A stretch of DNA of 64,000 bases from Sulfurimonas sp. (GCA_028044295.1 JAOFSE010000005.1:62001-126000), one strand, 5' to 3'; positions 36,665 to 46,715 are shown, counted from the first letter of the stretch. Numbers and translations are program-made. Notes: generated by a model from the letters alone, not told the origin.

Positions 36665-37051
36665 ATGCCAAAGTTTGTAAATATATATGAAGATTTAAAT
36701 GTACTTGGTGGTCCGTTAGAACCATGTAGTATGAAACCTAAAACTGGTTTTTACAGAAGTGGTTCATGTCAAGTTGATGAGCAGAACCAAGGTGTACACG
36801 CTGTATGTATATACGCTACTGAGGAATTTTTAGAGTATCTTAAAAAAGTTGGCAACGACTTGTCTACTCCAATGCCTCAGCATAACTTTCCCGGTGTAAA
36901 ACCAGGACAAAGTTGGTGTCTTTCTGCTGGCTTTTTTATAAAGTCTATACAAGATGGAATGGCTCCACATATTTTTCTGCACTCTACACATCAAGCAATT
37001 CTACAGCATGTTGATTTAGAGACTTTAAAAAGCTTAGCTATAGATTTGTAA
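36665..37051 (+). CDS. DUF2237 family protein
   Basis: 128 residues from the ATG at 36665. An upstream ATG at 36641 is in frame but lacks a site, whereas GAAGG precedes 36665. The family pattern is easy to follow: NVLGGPLEPCS, TGFYRSGSC, GNDLSTPMPQHNFPGVKPGQSWCLSAGF, and the C-terminal His and Leu pattern (LHSTHQAIL). DUF2237 proteins are widespread and uncharacterised. Four conserved Cys are visible (PCS, GSC, AVC and WCL), but no redox motif is evident. Nine bases before the next gene. Confidence 0.85.
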   Translation: MPKFVNIYEDLNVLGGPLEPCSMKPKTGFYRSGSCQVDEQNQGVHAVCIYATEEFLEYLKKVGNDLSTPMPQHNFPGVKPGQSWCLSAGFFIKSIQDGMAPHIFLHSTHQAILQHVDLETLKSLAIDL

Positions 37052-37059
37052 GGCCTAAA

Positions 37060-37386
37060 ATGAAATCATCTAATAAATCAAACGATAAAAGCGGACCACA
37101 CAACAACAGAAGAAAATCTCCACCTAAAACTAATAGTGTTAATATGAATCCAAAAGATCAAGTCAAAGAGATGTTTATTAAATGGTTTAAAAAGAATAAT
37201 ACTCTTGGTCAGACTATGAGCAAACAAGATGTTGTTAGAAATATATTGACAAAATTAGATTCTAAGCAGGATGATGCTTTAAATGAGGCTATGGAAGAAC
37301 TAGTAAGAAAAGGTCTTATTGAAGTACAAGCGGATGGTGTTACACTTTCATGGACTCAAAAAGGTGTTGATTTAGTAGAAAAATAA
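37060..37386 (+). CDS. Hypothetical protein with winged-helix-like C terminus
   Basis: 108 residues. The first 35 residues are polar and probably disordered (many Lys, Asn, Ser and Pro). The remainder has the helix-helix-wing look of a small winged-helix domain (MSKQDVVRNIL, EAMEELVRKGLIEVQADGVTLSWTQ, the last part as a beta wing). No assigned family. It may bind nucleic acid, but this is inference from the pattern only. It lies 9 bases after the DUF2237 gene and 69 bases before the DUF255 gene. Confidence 0.6.
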   Translation: MKSSNKSNDKSGPHNNRRKSPPKTNSVNMNPKDQVKEMFIKWFKKNNTLGQTMSKQDVVRNILTKLDSKQDDALNEAMEELVRKGLIEVQADGVTLSWTQKGVDLVEK

Positions 37387-37455
37387 TTTTATGTTATTTA
37401 TACTTAATCAACAAGCTAAAACAAAACAAAATTAAATCACTATAAAGAATATAAA

Positions 37456-39390
37456 ATGTCAAATAGATTAGAAAAAGAAGATTCTCCATACTTACAACAA
37501 CACAAAGAAAATCCTGTTGATTGGTACCCATGGTGTGATGAAGCATTTAAAAAAGCAGAAGATGAAAATAAGGCGATATTTATATCTATAGGTTACAGTT
37601 CATGTCACTGGTGTCATGTTATGGAAGAAAAAGTGTTTGAGAACCAGGAGTGTGCAGATATTTTAAATGAACACTTTATATGTATAAAGGTTGACCGTGA
37701 AGAGCGTCCAGATATAGATAAACATTACCAAGAAGTACATATGCTACTCAACCAAAGAGCTGGAGGGTGGCCTACTTCTATTTTCTGTACACCTCAAAAC
37801 AAACCATTTTTTGCAGGAACATATATACCAGCCGAGTCTGCTCAAGATGGTTCTCAAGGTATGGGTTTTAAAGATATCACAACTATTATTTCTCAAAAAG
37901 TAGCAGAAAACGACTCAAAAATGTTAAATACTGCACAACAAGTTGAAGACAATATAAATAAGGTTGTACATCCATCTCAAGCAACTGTATTAAAAGAGGA
38001 CTTTACTAAAAACTTTATGCTTCAAGTTAAAAATAACTATGAACCATCATATGGCGGATTTTCTACTTCTCCAAAGTTTCCTCATGCGTCAACACTAGGT
38101 ACTCTTTTAGCTATAGATAAACTATATGATGACAAATCTGCTAGAGATATGCTAACACATAGTTTAAACAGTATGAAGCAAGGTGGAATGTATGATCTTG
38201 TTGATGGCGGTTTTTGCCGCTATTCAACTGATAATAAGTGGATTGTGCCACACTTTGAAAAAATGCTTTACGATAATGCCCTACTTTGTGATTTATACAC
38301 TTCTAGCTATCTTACATATAAAGATGAATCACATCTTCATGTAGCAAAAGAGATAGCAGATTTTTGGCATAACTTTATGAGCGAAGATAATCTTTTTTAT
38401 AGTGCTAGTGATGCAGACAGTGAAGGTAATGAAGGTACTTACTTTACATACTCTTATCATGAAGTACATAAACTACTCCAAGAAAATAACTTCGACAATA
38501 TAGAAACAACACTAGAAAAATTATCTATAACTAAAAATGGTAATTTTGAAGGTAAAAATATTATTCGTTTCAAAGATGGTATTGCTCCTACAAGATATGA
38601 AGATATAAAAATTCTTCTGTCATCATTAAGAAGTAAAAGAGAGTATCCGTTTATAGACATGAAAGTCCAAACATCATGGTCAGCAATGATGATAAAAGCT
38701 CTCTTTAACTTAGGGAATATTGATAACACATATAAACAAAGAGCTATTGAGTCATTAAACAGTCTACTAAATACTATGTATGTCGATGGTACTCTTTATC
38801 ACACAACTCTAATACATAAAACTCCTAAAGTTGAAGCATTTTTAGAAGATTACGCTTTCTTAGCACAGGCTCTTATATCTGGTTATAACTCTACATATGA
38901 AGAAGTTTATCTTATCAGAGCTCAACATTTAGTAAATGTAGCTTTAGAGAAGTTTTATAAAAATGGAACTTGGAACTTTAGCGTTGGAGAGTTTGAAACA
39001 AAGGCAGATATTTCAGATAGTACATATACAAGTTCTATCTCTATTATGATTGATGTTCTAATATCTTTAACATCTCTTTTAGATGATGACAAGTATGCTC
39101 ACTTTGCATTTAAAACTTTAGAGTACAACTCCTATGAACTTGGTCGTAGACCTGTTCTTTATCCATATATGTTAAAACAAACTCTTAGATACTTAAAGGG
39201 TGACAGGGTTATAAAGTCAACTAACTCTAAACTCGAGACAAACTCTCTTGCATTAAGTTCATTAAACTATCCGTTTATACTGAGAAAATCAACTGAAAAT
39301 GAAGAATTCATGGTGTGTGGAGCTAAAAGCTGTTTCGCAAACACTGATAAAACAGACGAAATTAATGATATAATAACCAAAAGTTTTTAA
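37456..39390 (+). CDS. DUF255/YyaL-type thioredoxin-fold protein (cytoplasmic)
   Basis: 644 residues. The N-terminal thioredoxin-like domain (about 1-165) has the family signature [11 protein letters not shown] and the opening [22 protein letters not shown]. The remainder is an alpha/alpha-toroid resembling N-acylglucosamine epimerases and glycosidases ([35 protein letters not shown]). It ends with a Cys pair in VCGAKSCFA. No signal peptide. Catalytic role unproven in this family (SPATA20/YyaL). A second copy with a signal peptide lies at 50771-52747. Confidence 0.9.
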   Translation: MSNRLEKEDSPYLQQHKENPVDWYPWCDEAFKKAEDENKAIFISIGYSSCHWCHVMEEKVFENQECADILNEHFICIKVDREERPDIDKHYQEVHMLLNQRAGGWPTSIFCTPQNKPFFAGTYIPAESAQDGSQGMGFKDITTIISQKVAENDSKMLNTAQQVEDNINKVVHPSQATVLKEDFTKNFMLQVKNNYEPSYGGFSTSPKFPHASTLGTLLAIDKLYDDKSARDMLTHSLNSMKQGGMYDLVDGGFCRYSTDNKWIVPHFEKMLYDNALLCDLYTSSYLTYKDESHLHVAKEIADFWHNFMSEDNLFYSASDADSEGNEGTYFTYSYHEVHKLLQENNFDNIETTLEKLSITKNGNFEGKNIIRFKDGIAPTRYEDIKILLSSLRSKREYPFIDMKVQTSWSAMMIKALFNLGNIDNTYKQRAIESLNSLLNTMYVDGTLYHTTLIHKTPKVEAFLEDYAFLAQALISGYNSTYEEVYLIRAQHLVNVALEKFYKNGTWNFSVGEFETKADISDSTYTSSISIMIDVLISLTSLLDDDKYAHFAFKTLEYNSYELGRRPVLYPYMLKQTLRYLKGDRVIKSTNSKLETNSLALSSLNYPFILRKSTENEEFMVCGAKSCFANTDKTDEINDIITKSF

Positions 39391-39401
39391 GGGACAAAGA
39401 T

Positions 39402-39509
39402 ATGAAGCATACAATAATTACAGCTATTATCGCTTTAGCACTTGCTAGTATATTTACTGCATGTGAGCGTAATGACTACCAACATCCAGGTTATCGTTCA
39501 ACTAAATAA
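39402..39509 (+). CDS. Small lipoprotein (35 residues)
   Basis: Short gene in the gap between the DUF255 gene and pdxJ: ATG 39402, stop TAA 39507-39509. The product has a signal peptide (MKHTIITAIIALALAS) with lipobox FTAC (Cys21) and a 14-residue polar tail that ends HPGYRSTK. GGGA-like ribosome site. The TAA shares its last A with the pdxJ ATG (TAATG), so translation is probably coupled. The function is unknown; it resembles the tiny entericidin-like lipoproteins only in layout. Confidence 0.75.
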   Translation: MKHTIITAIIALALASIFTACERNDYQHPGYRSTK

Positions 39510-40291
39510 TGACACTTGGAGTAAATATCGATCACGTAGCAGTACTACGTGAAGCAAGAAAAGTAAATGATCCAGACATTATAAACGCTCTACATGTAGC
39601 TTGTGAATCTGGAGCAGATCAAATAACAATTCATCTTAGAGAAGATAGACGTCATATACAAGATGTTGATGTAAAAAACATTATGAACTTCTCTAAACTT
39701 CCAGTAAATCTTGAATGTTCAATCAACAGAGATATATTAAATATTGTAAGCAACTTTAAACCACACCGTGCGACATTAGTACCTGAAAAAAGGGAAGAAG
39801 TTACAACTGAGGGTGGTCTAGATGTCTTTACGTATGAAGATGATATCAGCTATGCTATAGAGCAACTTCATGATTCTCTTATACCAGTCTCACTTTTTGT
39901 TGACCCAACTATAGAAGCTATGGAAAAGTCAAAAGAGTTAGGGGCTGAGATGGTTGAACTGCATACTGGTTCTTTTGCAAATATTTTTGCAATGCTGAAC
40001 TCTTCACTTTTACATTCAAACCACTCTATAAAAGAGTTAGAACTACCTCGTTATGAGCTAGAAGCTAAACTTGAAAAATCTATAGAGGACATAGTTACTT
40101 CAGCTCAACATGCGAAGAAACTTGGACTTGAAGTAGCAGCTGGGCATGGACTAAACTATCATAACGTATCATATATGATGGATATACAAGAAATTACCGA
40201 ATTAAATATAGGCCAAAGCATCATTGCCAGAAGTGTTTTTTCAGGTTTAGCAGATGCCATAAAAGAGATGAAAAGACTAACTACAAGATGA
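39509..40291 (+). CDS. pdxJ: Pyridoxine 5'-phosphate synthase
   Basis: Condenses 1-deoxyxylulose 5-phosphate with 3-amino-2-oxopropyl phosphate to make pyridoxine phosphate, the last step of the DXP-dependent vitamin B6 route. 260 residues, TIM barrel. Motifs: LGVNIDHVAVLREAR at the start, ITIHLREDRRHI, NLECSIN, TLVPEKREEVTTEGG and AGHGLNYHNV. It overlaps pdxA by four bases (ATGA), and the two enzymes act in succession. Confidence 0.97.
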   Translation: MTLGVNIDHVAVLREARKVNDPDIINALHVACESGADQITIHLREDRRHIQDVDVKNIMNFSKLPVNLECSINRDILNIVSNFKPHRATLVPEKREEVTTEGGLDVFTYEDDISYAIEQLHDSLIPVSLFVDPTIEAMEKSKELGAEMVELHTGSFANIFAMLNSSLLHSNHSIKELELPRYELEAKLEKSIEDIVTSAQHAKKLGLEVAAGHGLNYHNVSYMMDIQEITELNIGQSIIARSVFSGLADAIKEMKRLTTR

Positions 40292-41205
40292 ATAAACCAC
40301 GTATAGCTATAAGTATTGGTGACTTAAATGGTGTTGGAATAGAGATAGCGCTAAAAGCCCATGAAGAGATTTCAAAAATATGTACTCCAGTTTATTCTAT
40401 AAATAAATACATGCTTGCGCAAGCAGCAGAACTTCTACATGTAAAACTACCTGACGATATTGAAATATCATTTGTTGATGGCGACTTCAATATAGAACCT
40501 GGCGAGACTACAGTTATGGGTGGTCGTTACTCATTTGACTCTTTTATGCATGGAGTAAGGCTTTGTGAAACAAAAGAGGTTGATGCCTTAGTGACTATGC
40601 CTATAAATAAAGAAGCATGGATGATGTCTGGACTAAAGTTTAAAGGCCATACTGATGCACTTCGTCAGTATTTTAACAAAGAAGCAATTATGATGCTTGG
40701 ATGTGAAGATATGTATGTAGCTCTTTTTACAGAGCATATCCCTCTCTCAGAAGTAGCAACATCAATAGAGTATAAAAAACTAAAACAATTCTTTTTAGAT
40801 TTTCATGACTCTATAGGTGATGACAAGGTAGCAGTTCTTGGACTAAACCCTCATGCTGGTGATAATGGTGTCTTAGGAAATGAAGAACTTAGAATATACA
40901 AGGCTATTAAGAGTGCAAATAAAAAGTTAGGCTTTGAGCAGTTTGTAGGTCCAGTAGTACCAGATATTGCATTCACTCCAAAGTTTAGAGAGAACTATAA
41001 GTACTTTATTGCTATGTATCATGACCAAGGCCTAGCACCACTAAAAGCTCTTCACTTTGATGAGAGTATAAATGTATCACTAAACTTACCAATAATAAGA
41101 ACTTCAGTAGATCATGGAACTGCTTTTGATATTGCTTATAAGGGAAAGGCTAACACTCTTTCATACATAAATGCAGTCAAGAGTGCTATTAGTTTTACTG
41201 CTTAA
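40288..41205 (+). CDS. pdxA: 4-hydroxythreonine-4-phosphate dehydrogenase
   Basis: Oxidises 4-phosphohydroxy-threonine, giving the PdxJ substrate. 305 residues, near the usual 310-330. Motifs: [16 protein letters not shown] at the N terminus, [18 protein letters not shown] (metal His), [16 protein letters not shown] (metal His) and [13 protein letters not shown] (metal His). Its 3' end overlaps that of the convergent chemoreceptor gene by 11 bases. Confidence 0.97.
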   Translation: MNKPRIAISIGDLNGVGIEIALKAHEEISKICTPVYSINKYMLAQAAELLHVKLPDDIEISFVDGDFNIEPGETTVMGGRYSFDSFMHGVRLCETKEVDALVTMPINKEAWMMSGLKFKGHTDALRQYFNKEAIMMLGCEDMYVALFTEHIPLSEVATSIEYKKLKQFFLDFHDSIGDDKVAVLGLNPHAGDNGVLGNEELRIYKAIKSANKKLGFEQFVGPVVPDIAFTPKFRENYKYFIAMYHDQGLAPLKALHFDESINVSLNLPIIRTSVDHGTAFDIAYKGKANTLSYINAVKSAISFTA

Positions 41206-42490
41206 ACTTTTTAGAGTCTATATCTTTTAGAATGATATCTGCGCTTTCATCAAGTGCTTTTGCTAACTCACTTGTTTGTGAAACAACTTCTAATGAGTTT
41301 TGAGTGTTTTCATTCATAGCATCTATGAATGAGTTGAAGTCATTTAACTTTTCAGCTTGAACTTCTAAATCCTGAACAATTCCAGATATAGATTGAACAA
41401 GTGTATTAACACTTATGTTTATCTCTGCTAGTGACTTTTGAGTTCTCTCAGCTAGTTTTCTAACTTCATCAGCAACAACAGCGAAACCACGACCATGCTC
41501 ACCAGCACGTGCTGCTTCAATAGCTGCATTTAGTGCTAGAAGATTCGTTTGGTCTGCAATATCACCAATAACTGTTATAACATTTTTAATCTCTTCAGAC
41601 TGAGAACCAACTTCACCAGCTTGAATTACCATGTCTGATATACTTGCAGTTATATCAGATGTAGCATCTGATGTTTCTTGAGTGTTTCTAGACTGTTCAT
41701 CTGCAGATTTGATCAGCTCAGCTACAAACTCATTTAGAGAATTAGATTTATCTTGTAAGTCTTTCGCATCGTTAGAGTTTTTAACAAGCATTTTAGATAT
41801 ATCTTCACCCAGTTCATATATCATATCATCAAGTTTAGAATTACAATCATTACAACCTGCAGTAAAGTCTAAATTTGTATATGATGTTAGAGCTCTACCA
41901 ATAGAGTTCATATCTTCACCAACATTAGATTGAAGATTGTTAAGCATGTTATTAAACACATCTTTTAATTCTACTAAAGAAGGATTAGAAGAGTCTACAT
42001 GGATTCTTTTAGATATATTACCTTTATCTATAGCATGTGCAACTTCAGTTACATTGTTAACAAGGCTCACATCTTCTTCTATACCCTGCTTAACTTTTTG
42101 TATATTTTTATTTACAGCTATACACATAGCTCCAATTTCATCTTGACCATTTACTTCAAGAGGTCTTACTTCTGCTTCTTCTTTTGAAAGAAATCTAAAA
42201 AAGTCACTTAAACCATTTGAAAAATTATCGATTTCTTTGTTAACATATTTACTAAGAACAAAATATAAAATAAGAAATACCATTAAATCAAGGATAACAA
42301 TCCACATGATAGCATCTTGCATAACATTAGCAGCAGCCATCTCTACTTCTTCAACTGGAATAGAACTGAAACTACTTAAATTAGCTTTAGTAGAGCTGCT
42401 CACCGTAAGTGCCATAACTAAAATACTAAATATTGAAGCGATACCTACAGGTACAAAGACCTTCATTTTTAAAGACAATTTTTTATACAT
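41195..42490 (-). CDS. Methyl-accepting chemotaxis protein with minimal periplasmic loop
   Basis: 431 residues. Two membrane segments (about 10-30 and 60-80) are separated by only about 30 residues, too few for a normal ligand-binding domain. Then come a HAMP-like and linker region containing a CNDC motif (about 213-216) and the signalling domain with the conserved hairpin tip [37 protein letters not shown] sensor domain is therefore absent or cytoplasmic; it may sense energy state or act with a partner. A sigma-28-like promoter lies upstream, as expected for a motility gene. Confidence 0.92.
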   Translation of the reverse strand: MYKKLSLKMKVFVPVGIASIFSILVMALTVSSSTKANLSSFSSIPVEEVEMAAANVMQDAIMWIVILDLMVFLILYFVLSKYVNKEIDNFSNGLSDFFRFLSKEEAEVRPLEVNGQDEIGAMCIAVNKNIQKVKQGIEEDVSLVNNVTEVAHAIDKGNISKRIHVDSSNPSLVELKDVFNNMLNNLQSNVGEDMNSIGRALTSYTNLDFTAGCNDCNSKLDDMIYELGEDISKMLVKNSNDAKDLQDKSNSLNEFVAELIKSADEQSRNTQETSDATSDITASISDMVIQAGEVGSQSEEIKNVITVIGDIADQTNLLALNAAIEAARAGEHGRGFAVVADEVRKLAERTQKSLAEINISVNTLVQSISGIVQDLEVQAEKLNDFNSFIDAMNENTQNSLEVVSQTSELAKALDESADIILKDIDSKKFKQ

Positions 42491-42538
42491 GTAACATTCC
42501 CTTTGTGTATATATTATATATTATATATTACTTCGAGT

Positions 42539-42563
42539 ATATCGACTGTTTTCTTACATTTTG
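42539..42563 (-). promoter_or_regulatory. Sigma-28-like promoter for the chemoreceptor
   Basis: On the minus strand, CAAA (42563-42560) and CGATAT (42544-42539) are separated by exactly 15 bases. The FliA consensus in Campylobacterota is TAAA-N15-CGATWT, so the -10 part matches perfectly and the -35 part at three of four positions. The predicted leader is about 40 bases. A divergent TATAAT (42565-42570) for the nitroreductase lies directly next to it. Confidence 0.45.
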
Positions 42564-42604
42564 ATATAATAAATACAAAATAATGAAACTTTAATGGAAA
42601 TCAT

Positions 42605-43234
42605 ATGAAAACAGAATTTTTAAAAGCTATGGACTTTAGACATGCGTGTAAGGTATTTGACGATACAAAAAAAATAAATGATGAAGATATAAACTTCATC
42701 CTAGAATGTGGAAGAAAATCTCCATCATCATTTGGTATGGAAGCTTGGAAGTTTGTAGTCATTACAAATGAAGAGTTAAAAGCTAAAATAAGACCAGTTT
42801 GCTGGGATCAGGTGCAAGTCACATCATGCTCGCACTTAGTTATAGTACTCGCTCGTATAGAATCTGTTAAACCAGAATCTGGTGAAGTTGAAAAAAGATT
42901 TGCAAGACGTGAAATGCCTCAAGATAAACTTGATTTTTATATGGACATTTACGCAAAACATCTTGAGAAGACTCTTAGTAGTGATGAAAACATATATCAC
43001 TGGACATCTAAACAATCATATATAGCACTTGCCAATATGATGACCGGAGCTGCAAGTATAGGTATAGATTCTTGTCCTATCGAAGGATTTGACAAAGATG
43101 CAGTTGAAAAAATACTAGAACTTGACACAACAAAGTATCAACTCTCTTGTGTTTTACCATTTGGTTATAGACTCAACGAGCAATCAACTCAACAAAGACT
43201 TCCTTTTGATGAAGTTGTAGAGTTTATAAAGTAG
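42605..43234 (+). CDS. NAD(P)H-dependent nitroreductase family protein
   Basis: 209 residues, FMN-binding nitroreductase fold similar in length and layout to RdxA/FrxA of Helicobacter and Campylobacter: RHACKVFDD near the N terminus, RKSPSSFGMEAWKFVVI (FMN site), SYIALANMMTGAASIGIDSCPIEGF and the closing LPFGYR. Probably reduces quinones or nitro compounds using NAD(P)H. Own TATAAT promoter at 42565-42570. Convergent with the methyltransferase at 43224, overlapping by 11 bases. Confidence 0.88.
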   Translation: MKTEFLKAMDFRHACKVFDDTKKINDEDINFILECGRKSPSSFGMEAWKFVVITNEELKAKIRPVCWDQVQVTSCSHLVIVLARIESVKPESGEVEKRFARREMPQDKLDFYMDIYAKHLEKTLSSDENIYHWTSKQSYIALANMMTGAASIGIDSCPIEGFDKDAVEKILELDTTKYQLSCVLPFGYRLNEQSTQQRLPFDEVVEFIK

Positions 43235-43871
43235 TTAACTTCTTAAACATAATAGTGTTCTTACTATTGTGTTTGACAATCTCCAAGTTTAACTTTTTCG
43301 CTATGTATTCAAAGGTCTCAAGGTGAAAAAAGCCTATGTGAGTGATATCTCTTATATACCACCATTTTAAGAACTCTTCATCATTATCTGGATGAAAATT
43401 ACTCATAAGTAAAATGTATCCGCCCTCTTCTACATGTAGAAGTAGTTGTTTTAACATTTCAAGTGGGTTTTGCAAGTGTTCAAATACTTCAGTAGAACAA
43501 ATCAAATCATACTTTTTATTTTCATAAACTTTTTCTGGGAAGTAAAATAAATCATATCTATCACAAGAAACAGAATTTCTTTCTAAAACGATAGGAAGCA
43601 CTTCTCCCTCTCCACATCCAAAATCAAGTGCACGTTTTACATGTAGAGGATTTACAAACTCATCCACTAAATCCTCAAACATTTTCACATAGCCTAAAGA
43701 CTCTAGGTTATTATGGTGTTTATCATAGTGCTTTTTCTCTAAAAATTGATCTACATAGAACTCTTCATCTAAAAATATATACTTACATGTAGAGCATTTA
43801 TGAAATATCTTTTTGGTTTTTGGATTTACTATCGAGTGTGTGTCGCTTTGACATATCTTACATTTTTTCAT
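43224..43871 (-). CDS. Class I SAM-dependent methyltransferase with zinc-ribbon-like N terminus
   Basis: 215 residues. Two CxxC knuckles at the start (CKIC and, about 25 residues on, CSTC) look like a small zinc ribbon. A methyltransferase domain follows with motif I ALDFGCGEGEVLPIV, motif II-like YDLICSTEVFEHLQNP and LLHVEEGGYILL. The layout resembles methyltransferases acting on small molecules or sugars. Target unknown. Single gene. Confidence 0.85.
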   Translation of the reverse strand: MKKCKICQSDTHSIVNPKTKKIFHKCSTCKYIFLDEEFYVDQFLEKKHYDKHHNNLESLGYVKMFEDLVDEFVNPLHVKRALDFGCGEGEVLPIVLERNSVSCDRYDLFYFPEKVYENKKYDLICSTEVFEHLQNPLEMLKQLLLHVEEGGYILLMSNFHPDNDEEFLKWWYIRDITHIGFFHLETFEYIAKKLNLEIVKHNSKNTIMFKKLTTL

Positions 43872-43924
43872 TGGAAGAATTTTACCATCTTCTTTAACAA
43901 TCTATCTTAGATATACTTCAATTT

Positions 43925-45046
43925 ATGAAATCAATATTATTTTTTACAGCCTTCATAGGTGTCTTTATTTTACTTAATATGTATATATCAAAACGTCTTA
44001 TTTCGAAACTGGATATATCCAACACAGCTAAACAGTATTTACGTCTGTTTTTAGTTATAAACTTTATTGGTATACTCTGTTACGTTGCTGGAAGATACTA
44101 TATCGATATGCCTAATTGGCTATATTTTATTTTTTCTCTTCCCATCGGTATAGTTTTTTTACTTTTTTGTACAGCTATAATATATGACATATCAAGAGTC
44201 GTACTATCAAAAACACCCGTGTCAGATACAAAACGAAAATTTTTAAAAAGTACTCTTGATATATCTGCTTTTGCTGTAGCTACGGCTGTCACTGCAAAAA
44301 GTATTTATGATGCTCAGTTTGTAAAACTAGAACATGTCAAAGTAGTTATAAATAAACTAAAAAAAGAGTACAAAATAGTCCAACTAAGTGATGTACACAT
44401 TGGTGGGCTAATTGATGAAAAATTTATATGGGACATTGTAAAAAGAGTAAACCTTTTAAAGCCTGACCTAGTTGTTATCACTGGAGATTTAATTGATGTC
44501 GATGTAGATAAGGTTCCTAAAGTTTTTAAAGCTTTAGAGAAGCTAAGCTCTACCTATGGAACTTATTTTATAGTTGGTAATCACGAATACTTTCACAACA
44601 TAGATAAGATAATCGCTAAAGTAAAATCTATAGGCATAAGAGTCCTAGAAAACGAAAATGTATACGTTGGTGAAGATGGAGAGGGTTTTAACCTTGTAGG
44701 TGTTTATGACTTGATTGGATACAGAAGTAAACACCATGTTCCAAGTATTGAAAAAGCACTACGGGGAATTAAAAAATCACCTACTATACTTTTAGCTCAT
44801 CAACCAAGGTACATACATGAAGTGACACATAGTGTAGACTTGATGTTAAGTGGGCATACACATGGTGGACAATTGTATCCGTTTAAATTCTTGGTAGGAC
44901 TTATGCAACCATATATCAGTGGACTCCATCAACATAATGAGAAGTTACAGATTTATGTAAACAAAGGAACAGGTTTTTGGGGACCACCTATGCGTTTAGG
45001 TGCATCTTCTGAGATAACCGAAATAATGATTCAGCCAAAGAGTTAG
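43925..45046 (+). CDS. Membrane-anchored metallophosphoesterase (YkuE/YaeI type)
   Basis: 373 residues. Three or four membrane segments in the first 135 residues, then a calcineurin-like phosphoesterase domain with all metal motifs: LSDVHIGG, TGDLIDVDV, VGNHEYF, LLAHQPRY and SGHTHGGQLYPF. The sequence order matches YkuE/YaeI enzymes, some of which cleave UDP-2,3-diacylglucosamine-like or other phospholipid-type substrates. In this genome it could be related to lipid A (compare lpxB-gnnBA), but that is speculation. Own start at 43925. Confidence 0.9.
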   Translation: MKSILFFTAFIGVFILLNMYISKRLISKLDISNTAKQYLRLFLVINFIGILCYVAGRYYIDMPNWLYFIFSLPIGIVFLLFCTAIIYDISRVVLSKTPVSDTKRKFLKSTLDISAFAVATAVTAKSIYDAQFVKLEHVKVVINKLKKEYKIVQLSDVHIGGLIDEKFIWDIVKRVNLLKPDLVVITGDLIDVDVDKVPKVFKALEKLSSTYGTYFIVGNHEYFHNIDKIIAKVKSIGIRVLENENVYVGEDGEGFNLVGVYDLIGYRSKHHVPSIEKALRGIKKSPTILLAHQPRYIHEVTHSVDLMLSGHTHGGQLYPFKFLVGLMQPYISGLHQHNEKLQIYVNKGTGFWGPPMRLGASSEITEIMIQPKS

Positions 45047-45049
45047 ACT

Positions 45050-45310
45050 CTACAGAGCACCTGGAACTAAGTCTACTTTTTCTAAAAAGTGTTTTAGTTT
45101 TATGGCTTCGTCTTTAGATAGATTATGGTTATGAGGGATTGAAAGTATATACTCTTCTTCACGGACAAAAATTTTAGCTTTATTGTGCTTTGTTATCTCA
45201 ACTTTTGCACCATAATGTTCTAGTGCACTGAGGAGTTTTTTTATATCTATATTTCCAGACAATGGATGTTCAAAAAGTTTTTCTATTTTTGCTCTATGTT
45301 TATGACTCAT
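45050..45310 (-). CDS. HicA-like small protein, no visible antitoxin partner
   Basis: 86 residues. The order SHKHRAKIEKLFEHP, IDIKKLLSALEHYGAKVE, a beta strand pair (AKIFVREEEYILSIP), a His-containing loop (HNHNLSKDEAIKLKHFL) and a closing helix follows the HicA-type double-stranded-RNA-binding fold. This resembles chromosomal HicA-like proteins without toxin evidence. No hicB-like gene is on either side. The catalytic HicA His is not assignable with certainty. Convergent with the phosphoesterase gene, 3 bases apart. Confidence 0.55.
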   Translation of the reverse strand: MSHKHRAKIEKLFEHPLSGNIDIKKLLSALEHYGAKVEITKHNKAKIFVREEEYILSIPHNHNLSKDEAIKLKHFLEKVDLVPGAL

Positions 45311-45385
45311 ATAAACTCCTATATGTATATAGAACTATTGTACATCGATTTTTAGTTATATATTCTTAAAGAGTTTAAAAATGAG

Positions 45386-46675
45386 TTATTTACTCTTATA
45401 CATTTTAGGCACTTGTTTATATCCAAGTCCTATTTTAAGTGAAGCTCTCTTTACACTCTTACGTACATACTCATACAGCTTATCTATATTCTCAAATTTT
45501 TGTGAGAGCCCTTTTATGAGGTAATAACCAAAGAGTCTCTGTTTCTCTTGCTCGTACTGGTTCGCAAACTCATCAGAAGCACCTGCTGTCATAACGGTAA
45601 GTTTGTTTGAACTAAACTGTTTGTTTTTCACCATCATTACTGGTGCTACACCTTTGTAGACTAGTTTACCACTGTCATCTTTTCCACTAAAGCACGAGTC
45701 TATGAAAGCGTAAATACGTTTTGCCTCTGAAGAATTAAGCGTTTGATAGATGTTGTCTAACTCTAAAGCTTTTTCTACATGTATAGTATCTGCACTCATG
45801 TCAGATGGAAGTATATATGTTTTTCCATCACGTCCTGGTACACCATGCCCTGCAAAGTAGAAGTAGATAGTATCGCCCTTCTCTACTAACTCTTTCATAA
45901 GTGCTATTTTAGACTTAACTCTACCACTTGTAGCTTTTTCATCTAGTAAAGAGACTATGTTCTCTTTTGGTACACCTAAAGAGTTCTGAGCAGTTAATAT
46001 AAAACTTCTTGCAGAATTTGCTGCATAATTAACATCAACTTGTTCTTCATATTTGTCTATTCCTATGACTAGTGCCCATTTTTTGTCGTCTAGCTTTACA
46101 CTATTATTTTTTATACTATCATCTAGTCTAGTTGTATTTGTATTTGTCGTTTGAGCTTTAGTTGATATTTCTTTTGCGTAATTAGTTGGAACTTCTTTTT
46201 CATTAGAGTTTTTATTTATTTTGTTATCAAATAAATTTAAAATACTTTTATTATTAACAATTTGAGCTATTTCAAAAGCATTTTTATTTCTATACTTGGG
46301 CATAACATTAGAATTATTGAACAATCTAACATCTTTATTGATTCCTTTTGAAATTAAATATTCTACGATTTCAACTTGCTGTCTTAAGACTGCAGATACT
46401 AATATAGTTTCACCTGTATAATCATGTCGTATATTTAGATCAGCACCATTTTCATATAAATACTTTACTGTATCTAGGTTATTTTGTTGAACCGCATGTC
46501 CTATCGCTGTTAAACCATGAACACTTTTTGAATTAATATCTACTCCATTGTCTAATGATCTTTTTATTTCTTTATGATTACCCATATTAGTAGCAACGAT
46601 TAGACTGTTATTAAGAGCACATCCAAAAAAGAATACAACTATCATGAAATATATTATTATATGAATACTTTTCAT
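45386..46675 (-). CDS. Ankyrin-repeat caspase-like (C14) lipoprotein
   Basis: 429 residues from the Met at 46675, which has AAAGG upstream; an in-frame ATG at 46696 has no ribosome site. Signal peptide with lipobox FFFGC (Cys19), about three ankyrin repeats (20-120: HGLTAIGHAVQQNNL, TGETILVSAVLRQQ), a low-complexity linker rich in Asn, Thr and Lys (145-195), then a caspase domain with LVIGIDKYEE, catalytic His276 (FYFAGHG) and Cys327 (FIDSCFSG), so it is likely active. As a lipoprotein it would act in the periplasm or at an outer membrane face. Substrate unknown. The linker is more AT-rich than its neighbours, suggesting accessory origin. Confidence 0.85.
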   Translation of the reverse strand: MKSIHIIIYFMIVVFFFGCALNNSLIVATNMGNHKEIKRSLDNGVDINSKSVHGLTAIGHAVQQNNLDTVKYLYENGADLNIRHDYTGETILVSAVLRQQVEIVEYLISKGINKDVRLFNNSNVMPKYRNKNAFEIAQIVNNKSILNLFDNKINKNSNEKEVPTNYAKEISTKAQTTNTNTTRLDDSIKNNSVKLDDKKWALVIGIDKYEEQVDVNYAANSARSFILTAQNSLGVPKENIVSLLDEKATSGRVKSKIALMKELVEKGDTIYFYFAGHGVPGRDGKTYILPSDMSADTIHVEKALELDNIYQTLNSSEAKRIYAFIDSCFSGKDDSGKLVYKGVAPVMMVKNKQFSSNKLTVMTAGASDEFANQYEQEKQRLFGYYLIKGLSQKFENIDKLYEYVRKSVKRASLKIGLGYKQVPKMYKSK

Positions 46676-46715
46676 TTTAAACCTTTTGTAGTTCATTCAC
46701 ACAAAGATTAGGTAT

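Noticed and set aside
42511..42531. Short AT repeats (TATATTA units) upstream of the chemoreceptor
   Set aside because: A low-complexity AT tract of about 20 bases with no regular unit number; no evidence of phase variation in a coding or promoter spacer.
45030..45060. Small AGAGT/ACTCT hairpin between the phosphoesterase and HicA-like genes
   Set aside because: The stem is five base pairs with no T-run, too weak to call a terminator.
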